NCBI GenBank assembly: GCA_946965045.2
Contig: OX337238.1
Span: 1,488,001 to 1,552,000 of the forward strand
From: Epithemia pelagica
Lineage: Eukaryota > Bacillariophyta > Bacillariophyceae > Surirellales > Surirellaceae
DNA length: 64,000 nucleotides
Direction: 5' to 3'
This document shows, piece after piece, positions 53,388 to 63,415 of the stretch (the first letter of the stretch is position 1; each line of letters opens with the position of its first letter). Below the pieces are notes generated by a model that was not told the DNA's origin, searched no databases, and worked only from the letters and a program-made list of their open reading frames with translations. Position numbers and translations under genes: made by a program.

Positions 53388-55243
53388 ACTAAGGGAGTTC
53401 CGAACATACATGATGGCCGGCGACGACGTCCATGCAGAGAATGCGATTTGCGGACACCCCTTCCTATGCGCAATGGCACCCAGTGTTCTACAGTCAATTT
53501 CTATTTACAACGCCAACGATGTTGAGAGGTTGAAGAAGAATTTTGTTATCGACATGGTGACAAAATTCTATGTTCCAAAGAGATCTGGGCAGCCAACAAC
53601 CCAGTCTAACGTGGCAAGAGCGGTGGCAGAGGGTGAAAGCCATCCTGAATCAGAGTCAGATTCGGATGATGACAGTGTTGTTGGTATGTTTAGTATCTTT
53701 AAGAAGCATAACCAAACACAGGAGTTGGCTGCCACGGTACTGCAAACCTATCAAGCGGGACAGAATCCTACCCCTGCCCCTGCTACACCAGTCACTGACA
53801 AGGATAACTTGTACACCGAATGTGAGAAAGAATTCAACAGCTACAAAGACTTCTGCAATCGAATGATTGCCAAGAATTGGGAGAAGTTGATCCGGGAATA
53901 TCCAACGCCTTTGTTCTCAGAAGAAGAGCCCAAATGGACCCCAGCCGAGAAAAAGAAGTTCGTGAAAGCATGCAACTCAACCGAGTTCAATAGGGTGAGC
54001 AAGTATTTTGATGTTCTTAAATGGTGGTCCGTGAACAAGGGCAATTTCAGCAAAGTCTTCCCGAGTGCGATAATCTGGTTGTCAAAGCCGTCCACAAATG
54101 CATTCCAGGAGAGGATTTTTTCTTCTTCTTCCTGGTTTGACAGCAACCGGCTAATGCGTCGTCAGAGCAAGAAGCACTTTGAGGTCCGAACAATGGAACT
54201 GGTCACGCGCAAGGTGAGAGAGGAAATCAAGAAAAATGAAGAACTATTAGAGGGGAACCAGTGGAATCCCATTACAGTTGAGGACAATGAGAATGAGCAG
54301 GAAGAAGAACCCGCGTCGGTCCCCACTGATCAACAAACAAGTGCTGCTGCTGGGCCTGTGGACGATGTAGCTCGTACCAATAATCAACAAACAAACAACG
54401 CTATTGCCATCGCTCCCATTGAGGAGGGTACTGCGGATGATGATGAGGTGGCAGTGGTGGAAGATGATCGAGATTTAACAGATGGAACATTCAAGGGTGA
54501 TATGAAACGACTTGAAAAACTGCTCAAGGGTGTTGAGACTATGGACAAGCATCATGAGTCAGGAACCGAAGGACTCGAGGGGGTCATAGGATGCGAGTAT
54601 AAGTTCAAGGCAAGCGACACAGATATGGACAAAGAAGAGACTTACGATGAAGTGGAACTACTAGATCTCGTGGACAAGAATGACGTGGACCAAATGTCAG
54701 TCATGGGTAGATTGAAGAGAGACGATGACCCATTTGCTTGTGACGATGATTCCTGCATCATCGAAGAAATAGAAGAACAGCAGTTCTTCTTTAAGGCGAC
54801 CATGAATGTCACAGATTCGTCATTGCCTGGAGCTTCGGGCCAGGTCACGACTATGTCCACAACAGCTTCTAAGGGATCAAACTCGGGCCAGGACACAGGC
54901 AATCAATCTGTTAAAACTCCAGTAACAAAATCGTCCAAGAGAAAGGCAATCGGCAGTGGTACCAGGTCTGCAAGTTCCAAGAGTTCGAAACGGATGCGCC
55001 AGCAGTCCATTGGTACCATTACAACCAGTTCCGGTCGAAAGACGAAAGGATCTTCTAAAAAGGCACCTCCTGAACATCGAATGCAACAAGAGCAACAACA
55101 GGAACGACGAGTGAGTCCCCGGAAAAAGGACAAGTAAAAGTCCAAGTAATTTCAGACATGCATACCCTAAAAATCCAACTCCATGACGAGGATTGATTAA
55201 AAGATAATGAAGTAGTGAGTAGTTCCATGAAGCAATTCCATTA

Positions 55244-57112
55244 TTATATGCTGTAGGACCTATATATACGAATGAAGTTGTTGTATAGGTTGTAGATTTG
55301 TTTTTTGTTCGGAAGACGGCGGTCCTTATCAAGGCGTCTGACGGTGAAATCCATATGAGCGTCAGTGCATTTCCATCTAGTAGCTGGATTTTGTAACAAT
55401 TGGCCAAAGGAACCGAACATTGGATTGATGGCTTGCCATTCGTCTTTCGGTAGCCAAGATTCCAGGATGCAAGAGCCGAGATCAGGGTCGCTTATCGTTT
55501 TTGGGATCCAACCAAGGGCAATGGAACATCTCAGCACATGGACATCTGTTGGTATGCCGTCATTGCGGTCAAAGGCAAAATCTAACACGATGGTCGCTGT
55601 CTTGTACCCAATTCCATGAATTGTCACCAATTCATCCACGGTGATTGTAGAGGGGATAATCCCATTGTGATTTTGTAAAAAATAATCCGCTGCATTGACA
55701 ATGTTCTCTGCATTCTGGAAATACCGACCAGATTCAGATAGCAGTGAGCAAAGCATATCCATTCCAAAGTTTTGGGCGATTTCAATGGTGGCCTTGCTGG
55801 AAACAAAACCAGATTGAAAAATCCGAGGAACCAAAGTAGCCAGTTGCCTGTCGCTAGTGCTGGAGCTCATCAATATCACTACAAGGCACATGAAGGCACG
55901 GTCACAGTCTGCTGTTAGGTTGTCATCAATCCAACACCTCCAACTGTCCCGTGGAGATGATAATCCACAACTCAAGAAGTAGACATGTAAGGACTGCAAG
56001 TACCGAAGGTCCTCTGTCCATTTTTCAATTTCAACTGGCGTGTGAGAGGGTATTTTGGATTTGTTGTATCTTGGCATTCCTCCAGCCTTTGTCTTGGGTT
56101 TTTCGCCAGGCATATGCCTACCAGTGTTAAGATAACTAGTGGCCTGTCGAGCCTTTGAAGATTGTTGTATTAACGCTGCAGTGTGGGCATGTTGTCCACG
56201 TGTACAAATCCGGGGAGGAAAGTTTGGAGCTTTTGGTGTTGAAGGGGGGTTGCATAGAACATATTTGTCGGAGTTGTCGGCATCTGCTTGGGTGGGTGGG
56301 GAAGGGGAAGTGACAATAGTGTCACCCATAACATTGGCTTGGTCATTGTTCGCACAGTCAGGTTGATTTTCACAGGTATGGTCATTATCCTCCAGGGTGG
56401 GATGCATTTCACGGGCAACTTGTTGCAGGAGATATGATAGAGAGGGGGGATAAATAGGTTGTCCTTCAAGCATTTTGTTGTGTACCGAAATGGATGCATC
56501 CTCGCGAATCAGCCAGACAAGGAGAGCATCTGAAACATCTGATTCGGTAACTTCACTCTGATTGTTATGTGACAGATGATCCTCTACAAAAGAATGAGCG
56601 GCATCGTATGAATGGTCTTGATTTATAAGAAACGTAGGAGAACAAAAGCATAGAAGGGAAAGATAGGGGAGATCATCCTGTGGGGGAGAGACGTGATATC
56701 GTCGGGATATGTTGGTTGAGTTTGCTTGTGGAGAGTTGAGATTAGGCAATACACTGTGGTCAACCAGTAGCGACATAAGATGCAGGAAATGTCCCATGGA
56801 AATGGTTTGTTTGACTGCACATGTATGACTGGAGAGTTTGTTGAGAGGACCGGTGGAGTATCGGACATCTGCGTCTTCTCGAATCATCCATACAAGAATT
56901 GTGTCCTTTATGGCTTCGATTCTTGATTCAAAGGACTCCGAATCTGGTATAGAAATCTCTTGAGTGATAAACTCAAAAAAGGAAAAGGGAGCGTGTGTCA
57001 ATGCAACAATTGGTTGACAGGTAACTTCAAGAGAGATGGTTTCTTTGTCCATTCTTCCCAACTCTTCGGCATGATGGTTGCTTCTGTTTTTTGGTGTGTA
57101 GCCTGCAGCCAT
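55244..57112 (-). CDS. HhH-GPD (endonuclease III-like) DNA glycosylase carried by the hAT transposon
   Basis: The first ATG is at 57112 (MAAGYTPKNRSNHH), giving 622 residues without breaks. The N-terminal half holds two related modules, each with a (T/A)LLVW-IREDA core: DTILVWMIREDADV and DALLVWLIREDASI. A Pro/Asn-rich linker follows. The C-terminal 250 residues match the endonuclease III fold: AFMCLVVILMSSSTSDRQLA, FGMDMLCSLLSESGRYFQNA, then the helix-hairpin-helix DELVTIHGIGYKTATIVLDF. The Lys in GIGYKTA and the Asp in PTDVHVLRC correspond to the catalytic Lys and Asp of bifunctional glycosylases. The Cys cluster that holds a 4Fe-4S group in endonuclease III and ROS1/DEMETER proteins is absent. 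Such enzymes remove damaged or modified bases and nick the strand. It lies inside the hAT element, tail-to-tail with the transposase. Whether it acts in repair or demethylation is unknown. Confidence 0.8.
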   Translation of the reverse strand: MAAGYTPKNRSNHHAEELGRMDKETISLEVTCQPIVALTHAPFSFFEFITQEISIPDSESFESRIEAIKDTILVWMIREDADVRYSTGPLNKLSSHTCAVKQTISMGHFLHLMSLLVDHSVLPNLNSPQANSTNISRRYHVSPPQDDLPYLSLLCFCSPTFLINQDHSYDAAHSFVEDHLSHNNQSEVTESDVSDALLVWLIREDASISVHNKMLEGQPIYPPSLSYLLQQVAREMHPTLEDNDHTCENQPDCANNDQANVMGDTIVTSPSPPTQADADNSDKYVLCNPPSTPKAPNFPPRICTRGQHAHTAALIQQSSKARQATSYLNTGRHMPGEKPKTKAGGMPRYNKSKIPSHTPVEIEKWTEDLRYLQSLHVYFLSCGLSSPRDSWRCWIDDNLTADCDRAFMCLVVILMSSSTSDRQLATLVPRIFQSGFVSSKATIEIAQNFGMDMLCSLLSESGRYFQNAENIVNAADYFLQNHNGIIPSTITVDELVTIHGIGYKTATIVLDFAFDRNDGIPTDVHVLRCSIALGWIPKTISDPDLGSCILESWLPKDEWQAINPMFGSFGQLLQNPATRWKCTDAHMDFTVRRLDKDRRLPNKKQIYNLYNNFIRIYRSYSI

Positions 57113-57249
57113 TGCACTTTTGGGTGTCGTAATCGAATACACTTTCTTGAAGGAATTATATTCTTAAATACAGAATGATATCACACAAGCAGGGGTGTGT
57201 GGGCGATGAGGAGTGGGCGATGGGTCGATACATGTATCGTAAGGAACGC

Positions 57250-57668
57250 TTAATTTCGTTCATTATTCGGGAATTGAAATGAAATTGAAGAGGGAATTGA
57301 GAATTCCATTGCAGGATAAACGGGAATTGAGCATTTCCATTCAATTTCCATATGGTGAGATTTGGGAATTGAGAATTCAATTCCATTCCGTGTGTATGTA
57401 GATCCGAAATTGATGATTCAATTTCATTCCTAAGATTCCATGGGAGGACTTGACCATTTCAATTCAATTTGAAATAATATTGTCGGTGAAATTTAATATT
57501 CTAATTCAATTGAATGGAAGTGCTATTCTAGAATTTTGTATTCTATTTTATTCGCATACTTTGGAGAGAGAAATTATGAATTCAAATTTCATTGCACAGT
57601 TTCCACGATTAGGAATTAATTATTTTTATTTCAATTCAAATACTTCATTTTGGAAATTCCAAACCCTG
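57250..57668. repeat. Right subterminal repeat region of the hAT element
   Basis: Repeated GGGAATTGA and AATTGAGAATTC words (for example near 57268, 57290, 57331 and 57364), then AT-rich sequence to the end. This mirrors the left subterminal region. Confidence 0.65.
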
Positions 57669-57676
57669 GTTGGAGG
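57669..57676. repeat. Right 8-bp target-site duplication of the hAT element
   Basis: GTTGGAGG directly after the CCCTG end, identical to 48715-48722. Confidence 0.85.
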
Positions 57677-58409
57677 TTGGAGGTTGGAGGGGCCGATGGA
57701 TATTGGATAAAGCTTTAGGCTATGTGGGCTATGGAGTACGAGTAGTAGTCGTCAAAGTATTAGGAATTAGGAGTGCTCCTCATACTCGTACAAGAAAAAC
57801 TAATTTCAAAAGTGGGAGTGGGAAGTGGGAAGTGGGATCAGTATCTGTGATATGTGTGATACTGATACTCCTCTATTTGTGATATGAGATATGAGCTTAT
57901 AGCTTATAGGAGTAGCTAATAGCCTTCGTAGTTTGTAGCCGTATGCTCGTATTTCGCATTTTTCGCCAAGCCCTTACTGCAACATGCAATCTACCTATAC
58001 ACTACAAGATACAAGATACCATCAACCATCCTTCCGAATATGTCCCATTTTCTGTGATAAGTGTTGCCAGTGTAAGTTCTTGTTGTAGAGGCAAACGATG
58101 CAATCGCCACTTTTTAGAGGGTTGTGTTTGTGTTGTTATGGTGTTACATATCTCGGTGTTTTGACGTATGCCATCTCGTGTTGTGCCGATGGTCGTAATT
58201 CGTAATTCAAGCATCTTGGCTGCTCCTTAGAGCTTAACCTGTTCGTTCGATACAGAAAAAGAATCCGCTGTCGCGATTCGCGACTCGGATGAGGGTAGAT
58301 AATATATGACTGCCTCATCTTCTGACTTCATATTTTTCCATCTTCCTCTTCATGATGGCGGCGATCTGACAGTCTTCACATCAAACCCACTGTACCCAAA
58401 AGAAAAAGA
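57677..58409. other. Intergenic region
   Basis: About 0.7 kb between the hAT element and the TPR-like gene. It begins with the rest of the GGTTGGA minisatellite. No other feature recognised. Confidence 0.4.
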
Positions 58410-59327
58410 ATGGAAGTCATCCGCCACCTGAACAATTGCGCTGTCCGAATCATGCATCAAAGCAACTTGGTTGAGTGCAAAACTCTGCTTACCAATGCCC
58501 TTGAGCGCTTGAAAGAATATCATGACCAGCAACAACTCGAGAAAAACACTGGTATTTCTTCCTCTTCGAATGTGATCAAAGACCCAAAGTGTTGCGAACA
58601 CTCACTACCTTGTCAACAATGGCAGGTTGAAAGGGTTGTTCTTTGGTCCATAAGAGGCCGTTGCCATGAACTCGAAGATTTACACTCTGCACGGTATGAC
58701 TACCATGAAGAGGACGAAACCTTTCGTGCCCTTGCCAACCAGGCCATGAATCAAGGCTTCAAGGAAGACGGTTTTCCTCTGTACGCTCGTCCGTTTGTTT
58801 TCGATTTCGAGATCCCACTCGCTACCTCTGGTGGATCCAGTTTGTTGCTTTGTATGATGGACCCATGGAGTACTTCGCCATCTCAAACGACACTTTGTGT
58901 TGCGGCGTGTCTGTACAATCTGGCATTGGCCAACCATTTGGAGTACCGAAAATATAGACAAGAAAGAGGAACCCGATCCAGTCCAACCAATGGCATGGTC
59001 CCTAGCTCTCGAGACAATGCATTCGTGGACGAGTTGCTTGAACGTGCATTGTCCTTGTACGAAATTGCCTATCAGATTTTAGCCCACTGGAGTCCTGTGC
59101 CTTCGAGTGATCATTCCGCCATGATTCTCGTCTTGGCAGTTTGCAACAACCTTGCTTCGGTCCATCACAGTTTGGGCAATTTGGAAGCCTCACGACAATG
59201 GAAACAGCAATTGTCTTTGGTCTTTCACTTGTGCAATGAAATCAATGTCCATGATCACGAAAGCATGGGATTCTTTTACTTTACCTCCCATTTACTTCCC
59301 GACTTTTGTGCCGCCCGCGCTGCGTAA
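58410..59327 (+). CDS. TPR-like helical protein, function unknown
   Basis: A 305-codon ORF from an ATG at 58410. It is helical throughout, with TPR-like pairs: LTNALERLKEYHDQQQ, CVAACLYNLALANHLEYRKY, ALSLYEIAYQILAHW, and VCNNLASVHHSLGNLEASRQ. The spacing of Leu/Ala/Tyr fits degenerate tetratricopeptide repeats. There is no signal peptide or membrane segment. Proteins of this type act as scaffolds for protein-protein contact. Similar short TPR-like proteins are common in diatoms, but no specific orthologue is recognised. Confidence 0.65.
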   Translation: MEVIRHLNNCAVRIMHQSNLVECKTLLTNALERLKEYHDQQQLEKNTGISSSSNVIKDPKCCEHSLPCQQWQVERVVLWSIRGRCHELEDLHSARYDYHEEDETFRALANQAMNQGFKEDGFPLYARPFVFDFEIPLATSGGSSLLLCMMDPWSTSPSQTTLCVAACLYNLALANHLEYRKYRQERGTRSSPTNGMVPSSRDNAFVDELLERALSLYEIAYQILAHWSPVPSSDHSAMILVLAVCNNLASVHHSLGNLEASRQWKQQLSLVFHLCNEINVHDHESMGFFYFTSHLLPDFCAARAA

Positions 59328-59617
59328 AGAGGCAAATGGGCCATGGGGGTACGCCACCAGGAACCACATACACACATATATATACATGTTTTTCATGCAG
59401 CCAGTAGAGTGCTCGTGAAGAAGATCCTTTTCTCCTCTCTTGCATATTCATCACCATCGGTTGTCACCAATGATAGATTCTCAAAATGAGCCTAGCGTAG
59501 GAGATAACTCATGCGTGGATGATAGAGTCTTGTGACATGATCATTGTTACGTAGAACTTTTTCTTTCTATCGCTTGTCCGTTCGTTTCTCAATTTCGTCG
59601 TCTTTTGTGTCATGATA

Positions 59618-60403
59618 CTACTTTGAGATGTCTTGGGATTCTTGCTGTCGTTGCCGTTGTTGTTGATGTTGGAGCCAGAGTTGAAGCAAGCCATCGACAA
59701 GAGAAAGAACAAGATTGCCGAGGGTGGAAATGAACAAGACGAGTAACAGCGTTCGACAAAACCCCTTGGAGGTGATAATGTTGAGATAATGTGGATTGGT
59801 CACCACGCGAGAAACCAATCGAGGCAACCACGGCCGATGTTCTTGGGTCCACCAATGGACGACGTATTCCGTCAAGAGTGGTGCACCGACAAGGGTGACC
59901 ATTTTAAAGGCGACAACCCGTGACAAGGCTCGTTCCAACAACAAGGTGGCCAAGGGGAGAAACTCCTCGCGATCCAAGGTTCCTGTTCGATCCGAGTCTG
60001 TCACGGAAAACAAGGCATGAACGTTTTCACGAGACGGTGGAGGAATGGGTGCTTGTCGATTGACCATGACGTATAATTTCAATGTTAATTCGTACACTTC
60101 GTCCAGGGTCATGCTTCCATCCTTATTCAAATCGGCCGCATCAAACACTTGTTCTGTCCAACGACGCAACCATGCGGCACCACCAGGAGAACTGGACACG
60201 ACACCTGACTTTTGTTGCTGGTGTGTCAAGGATCCTAATTCACGAGAAGACGAGTATGGACTGCCCTTGGTTCGTTGGTTTTGTTGTTGTTTCGGTACTC
60301 TTGCTCCCGATTTCTTGACAAAGGCGGCAGCCTCCGACGAAAAGACGCTGGATCCCAACAGAAGGGTCAGAAAAGACAACCACATAACGCAAGACAACTT
60401 CAT
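59618..60403 (-). CDS. EF-hand calcium-binding membrane protein, probably plastid-targeted
   Basis: The best start is the ATG at 60403 (MKLSCVMWLSFLTLLLGSSV), giving 261 residues. The frame is open further upstream, but the signal peptide begins here. The peptide ends SSEAAA followed by FVKK; a Phe right after the cleavage site is the hallmark of diatom plastid targeting. Two EF-hand loops follow: DLNKDGSMTLDE and DSDRTGTLDREE. Both have Asp at positions 1 and 3 and Glu at 12, so calcium binding is likely. Two hydrophobic segments lie in the C-terminal part (VTLVGAPLLTEYVVHWW and LLLVLFISTLGNLVLSLVDG). The Gln-rich tail is low complexity. A calcium-responsive plastid membrane role is inference. 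Confidence 0.75.
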   Translation of the reverse strand: MKLSCVMWLSFLTLLLGSSVFSSEAAAFVKKSGARVPKQQQNQRTKGSPYSSSRELGSLTHQQQKSGVVSSSPGGAAWLRRWTEQVFDAADLNKDGSMTLDEVYELTLKLYVMVNRQAPIPPPSRENVHALFSVTDSDRTGTLDREEFLPLATLLLERALSRVVAFKMVTLVGAPLLTEYVVHWWTQEHRPWLPRLVSRVVTNPHYLNIITSKGFCRTLLLVLFISTLGNLVLSLVDGLLQLWLQHQQQRQRQQESQDISK

Positions 60404-61803
60404 GGTCGAATGAAAGAACAGGGAGCCCTTTGTGCTCGAAACGGAGCCCGGAAGTTGAGGGTATCCAAAATTATAGACAAAAAGTATCTTCGGTAATATC
60501 AGCGACTTAAACGCGACCCTACTAGCTTTCCTATGTATCCGTTTCTTACTAAGGGGGTAAGTTATCGGATGCGCGGAGCGGAGAAAGGCCAATCCAACCC
60601 GGATATAGAGCTTTCCTCCGCAAAATTTACATGCGGAGGAAGAGTGCGGGTGGAGCAAGGTTGGGAGCAAAACTGATTACCGATACCTTACGACACCTGA
60701 CCCCCGACCAGACTGCCCACTGGACCGATTCCCTCTGCTTCCTCCACAATGTCACCATCACACCCCCACCCCCACCCTTTCGCAAATCCCGTTGGCTACG
60801 CCTCAAGCCGCACGCCAAAACCAACTTTCTTACCGCATACCACATGGTTGCCCAATGTCGCCCAATGGACGACCGACGCATCCACCCCACTCTACCAGAC
60901 AACCAACACACCCTTCTGGAAGCTGCTCCTGTATCTCGAGCCCCTTTTGCTCGGCCCGATCGCTCACACAACGTTCAGATCCATCACAACCGCCCTCAAA
61001 CACCGCATAGCCCTCCTCAAGCAAGGCCAAATCAAACTTCTGTACGAAACAATGTTTTCCCAGGACCCCACGATCTCACGCCGTCCCCACCACCACCACA
61101 ACCACGACCCCAACTTCCCCACCCCTTCATCCATGGCACCATATGCCCAACAAGCCGCCGACGCCCACAACCTACGCTCTGCCCTCCGCCGTCTCAACAC
61201 CACCCAGCCCGTTGCAACCCTCACACCCGCTCGCACAGCTAACATCCAGAACACCCTCGACCCCGAACACCTCGACCCACCACCAAACACACGTCACGCC
61301 TCCACCCAACCCCACTCCAACCCGATACACATCACCGATGCCACATTTGTTCACACAATGCACAAGTTAAGCAAAGGCACTGCAGGGGGGGCCTTTGCAA
61401 ACACCTCCAAGCATATGCGCTCCACCTCTCCACGCGCCACCCGGCCGCAGACCGACCCGTCCTTAACAACACCAAAGCTTTGATCACCCTTGTCCTTCAC
61501 AACAACCTCCCCTCTCCAATCTGGACCATCATTGCCTCCAACCACTTCTTTGCCTTACACAAGGATCTGGCAAACATCCCTGAAAACCTCTGCCCCATCG
61601 GCATCGGAACAGCCATCCGACGCGCCGCCGCAACTCTTGCCCTGACCCACCTATCCGACACCATCGACACCCTCCTCGCCCAACACGGGCAATATGGCAT
61701 CCAGACGCAAGGCGGCGTCGACTTTGCCGCGCACATCACCCAGGCCCAAGTCGACCGTTTCATCTACAACCCCAACTGCCCGACCCGTGTCCTCTTACTC
61801 TTG

Positions 61804-61853
61804 GACCTCCGTAACATGTTGAGCGCGAGACCTCCGTAACATGTTCAACGCCA
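61804..61853 (+). repeat. 25-bp duplication in the reverse transcriptase
   Basis: GACCTCCGTAACATGTT recurs 25 bp apart (61804 and 61829). The extra 25 nt shift the frame right at catalytic motif A. Confidence 0.85.
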
Positions 61854-61900
61854 CCTCGCGCTCCCGTTGTCGCCAGTTCCTTCTTCGATACGAAGCCACC

Positions 61901-62098
61901 AAACCCCTGCTCCCTCTCTTCGACCTGCTCTACTCCAACCCCAACCAAAACTGGTACTTTGATGATAAACCCCTGCTCCCTCTCTTCGACCTGCTCTACT
62001 CCAACCCCAACCAAAACTGGTACTTTGATGATAAACCCCTGCTCCCTCTCTTCGACCTGCCCTACTCCAACCCCAACCAAAACTGGTACTTTGACGAT
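61901..62098 (+). repeat. Three in-frame 66-bp repeats in the reverse transcriptase
   Basis: Units start at 61901, 61967 and 62033. Each encodes 22 residues including YSNPNQNWYFDD. They keep the frame and expand the loop between motifs A and B. Confidence 0.9.
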
Positions 62099-63091
62099 GA
62101 CGACCACCCGTCCTTCTTCCTCCAGGAGGAGGGCTTCTCCCAAGGCTGCCCCCTCAGCCCCTTCTTCTCCTGTCTCGTACTCCTCGCCCTCACCTCCGTC
62201 ATCAACGACCGACTCGCCGCCCGCGCCAAACAACGCCTTCTTCAAAATGCCCAACCCGGAGACGACGGCCACGGCTCACGTTGCCACACCGCGTCCATGA
62301 TGGGCCTGCCTTTTTGCGACCTCCCATACTTCCTCCAGGAATTCACCAAACTTGGTAAACCACTAGGTATCCACCTGAACCATACCAAGAGACCTTCCTC
62401 AACCCTTCCACCCCCACTTCGGCCGAAATTGTTTCCGGCACCCGCTTCCTCGGCCAACCCATTGGCAACGTGACCTTTCGCCGCCAATTCATCCGCGACA
62501 AAATCGACCATCTAGCCGCCCGCCTCGCCGCCATCAGTACCCTACCCGATGCCCAAACCAAGTCCCTCCTTTTCCACGATGGCGCTATCTCCTCCATCCA
62601 GCATCTCCTCGCCACAGACCTTGCAGCCCACCTCCAACAACTCAACCACTCTTCCTCTCCACTCTGGTCCAGCCCCAACACCGAGGCCCTGGACACCATT
62701 GCCACCGACTTTCTCAAACATCTCTGCAATGTACAGTCTATCCCTCAATACTCGCTTCTCATCGCTGGCCTTTCCGATCGCTTTGGCAGTCTCGGCTACC
62801 ACTCTTGTGCTACCGTCGCCATCCCCGCCCTCCTAAACACCGTCGCCCGCTCCTACCAACTCGCCAACCGCCCGTCTCTCAACCTCCCACCCGCACACTC
62901 AGCAGTTTTCGCACCTGGAACCCAGATACCATCCCCCTTTTGCAGGCCTTCTCCACTGCCCGTTCCCTCCTTTCCCGCCAAGCCACCCCTCCACCTTTCC
63001 CTCTAGACCTCCCCACACAATACCCGGCAGATTGCATGCGCCAACTCACCCACGACATTGAGCTGGAACACGTCCTCCCGGCCATCGTACA

Positions 63092-63415
63092 CTCCACCCC
63101 ACCGACCCTCCGACCATCCCTCCCCTCTACCCTCACCCCCCTCACCAGTCACCCTCTACATCAACCCCGTTGCTATCGTCCCTTCCGCCTTTCCTCTCCC
63201 ATCTTCTCCATCACCGATGCCCGCAAACTCCGTCTCCCCTTCCTCCCTTCAACCTCCACCCCACCGACCCTACGACCATCCCTCCCCTCCGCCCTCACCC
63301 CCCTCACCAGTCACACTCTACATCAACCCCGTTGCTATCGTCCCTTCCGCCTTTCCTCTCCCATCTTCTCCATCACCGATGCCCGCAAACTCCGTCTCCC
63401 CTTCCTCCCTTCAAC
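63092..63415 (+). repeat. Two tandem 162-bp repeats
   Basis: The unit starts CTCCACCCCACCGACCCT and recurs 162 bp later with a few substitutions. It is a multiple of three, inside the retroelement's 3' part. Confidence 0.9.

Larger units (their letters stand above)
49263..55137 (+). pseudogene. hAT transposase gene, interrupted three times
   Basis: The ATG at 49263 starts an Asn/Ser-rich leader, then a BED-like zinc finger (CPICFKDPN with QHRRDFHP) and the hAT segment RFVNDNGLPTSTVEKESFRQ. The frame breaks at 50214 where a mariner element lies, and resumes at 51701. The RNase-H-like part has FGTICHDIWQGH (first Asp), SVNDNTNAA (second Asp) and GGKCDMHRAELIL. It breaks again at 52198-52558 (361-bp insert), then enters TRVNGCVIMFHGLL and a 287-bp tandem duplication at 52814-53387 that shifts the frame. 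The C-terminal dimerisation domain is clear at about 54010-54200: LKWWSVNKGNFSKVFP, STNAFQERIFSSSSWF, RRQSKKHFEVRTMEL. A long acidic and Ser/Lys-rich tail follows. The mariner and the 361-bp insert each leave the flanking frame intact if removed; the 287-bp duplication alone would still kill the gene. Confidence 0.9.
48723..57668. mobile_element. hAT-type DNA transposon, 8946 bp, carrying a DNA-glycosylase-like gene
   Basis: The left end reads CAGGGTTTTGAATTCC; the right end, on the minus strand, reads CAGGGTTTGGAATTTCC. A perfect 8-bp GTTGGAGG duplication flanks both. CAGGG ends and 8-bp duplications are hallmarks of hAT elements, and the internal gene has an hAT dimerisation domain. The element holds two convergent genes: a transposase on plus (49263-55137) and an HhH-GPD glycosylase-like gene on minus (55244-57112). 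About 400-500 bp at each end is AT-rich with many AATTCCCA/GGGAATTG words, likely transposase-binding subterminal repeats. Three later events sit inside the transposase gene: a mariner element, a 361-bp hairpin insert and a 287-bp duplication. This copy cannot make its own transposase but could be mobilised by another. Confidence 0.9.

Noticed and set aside
60627-60971. Minus-strand ORFs in the retroelement
   Set aside because: They are G-rich reverse complements of the C-rich element and have no domain.
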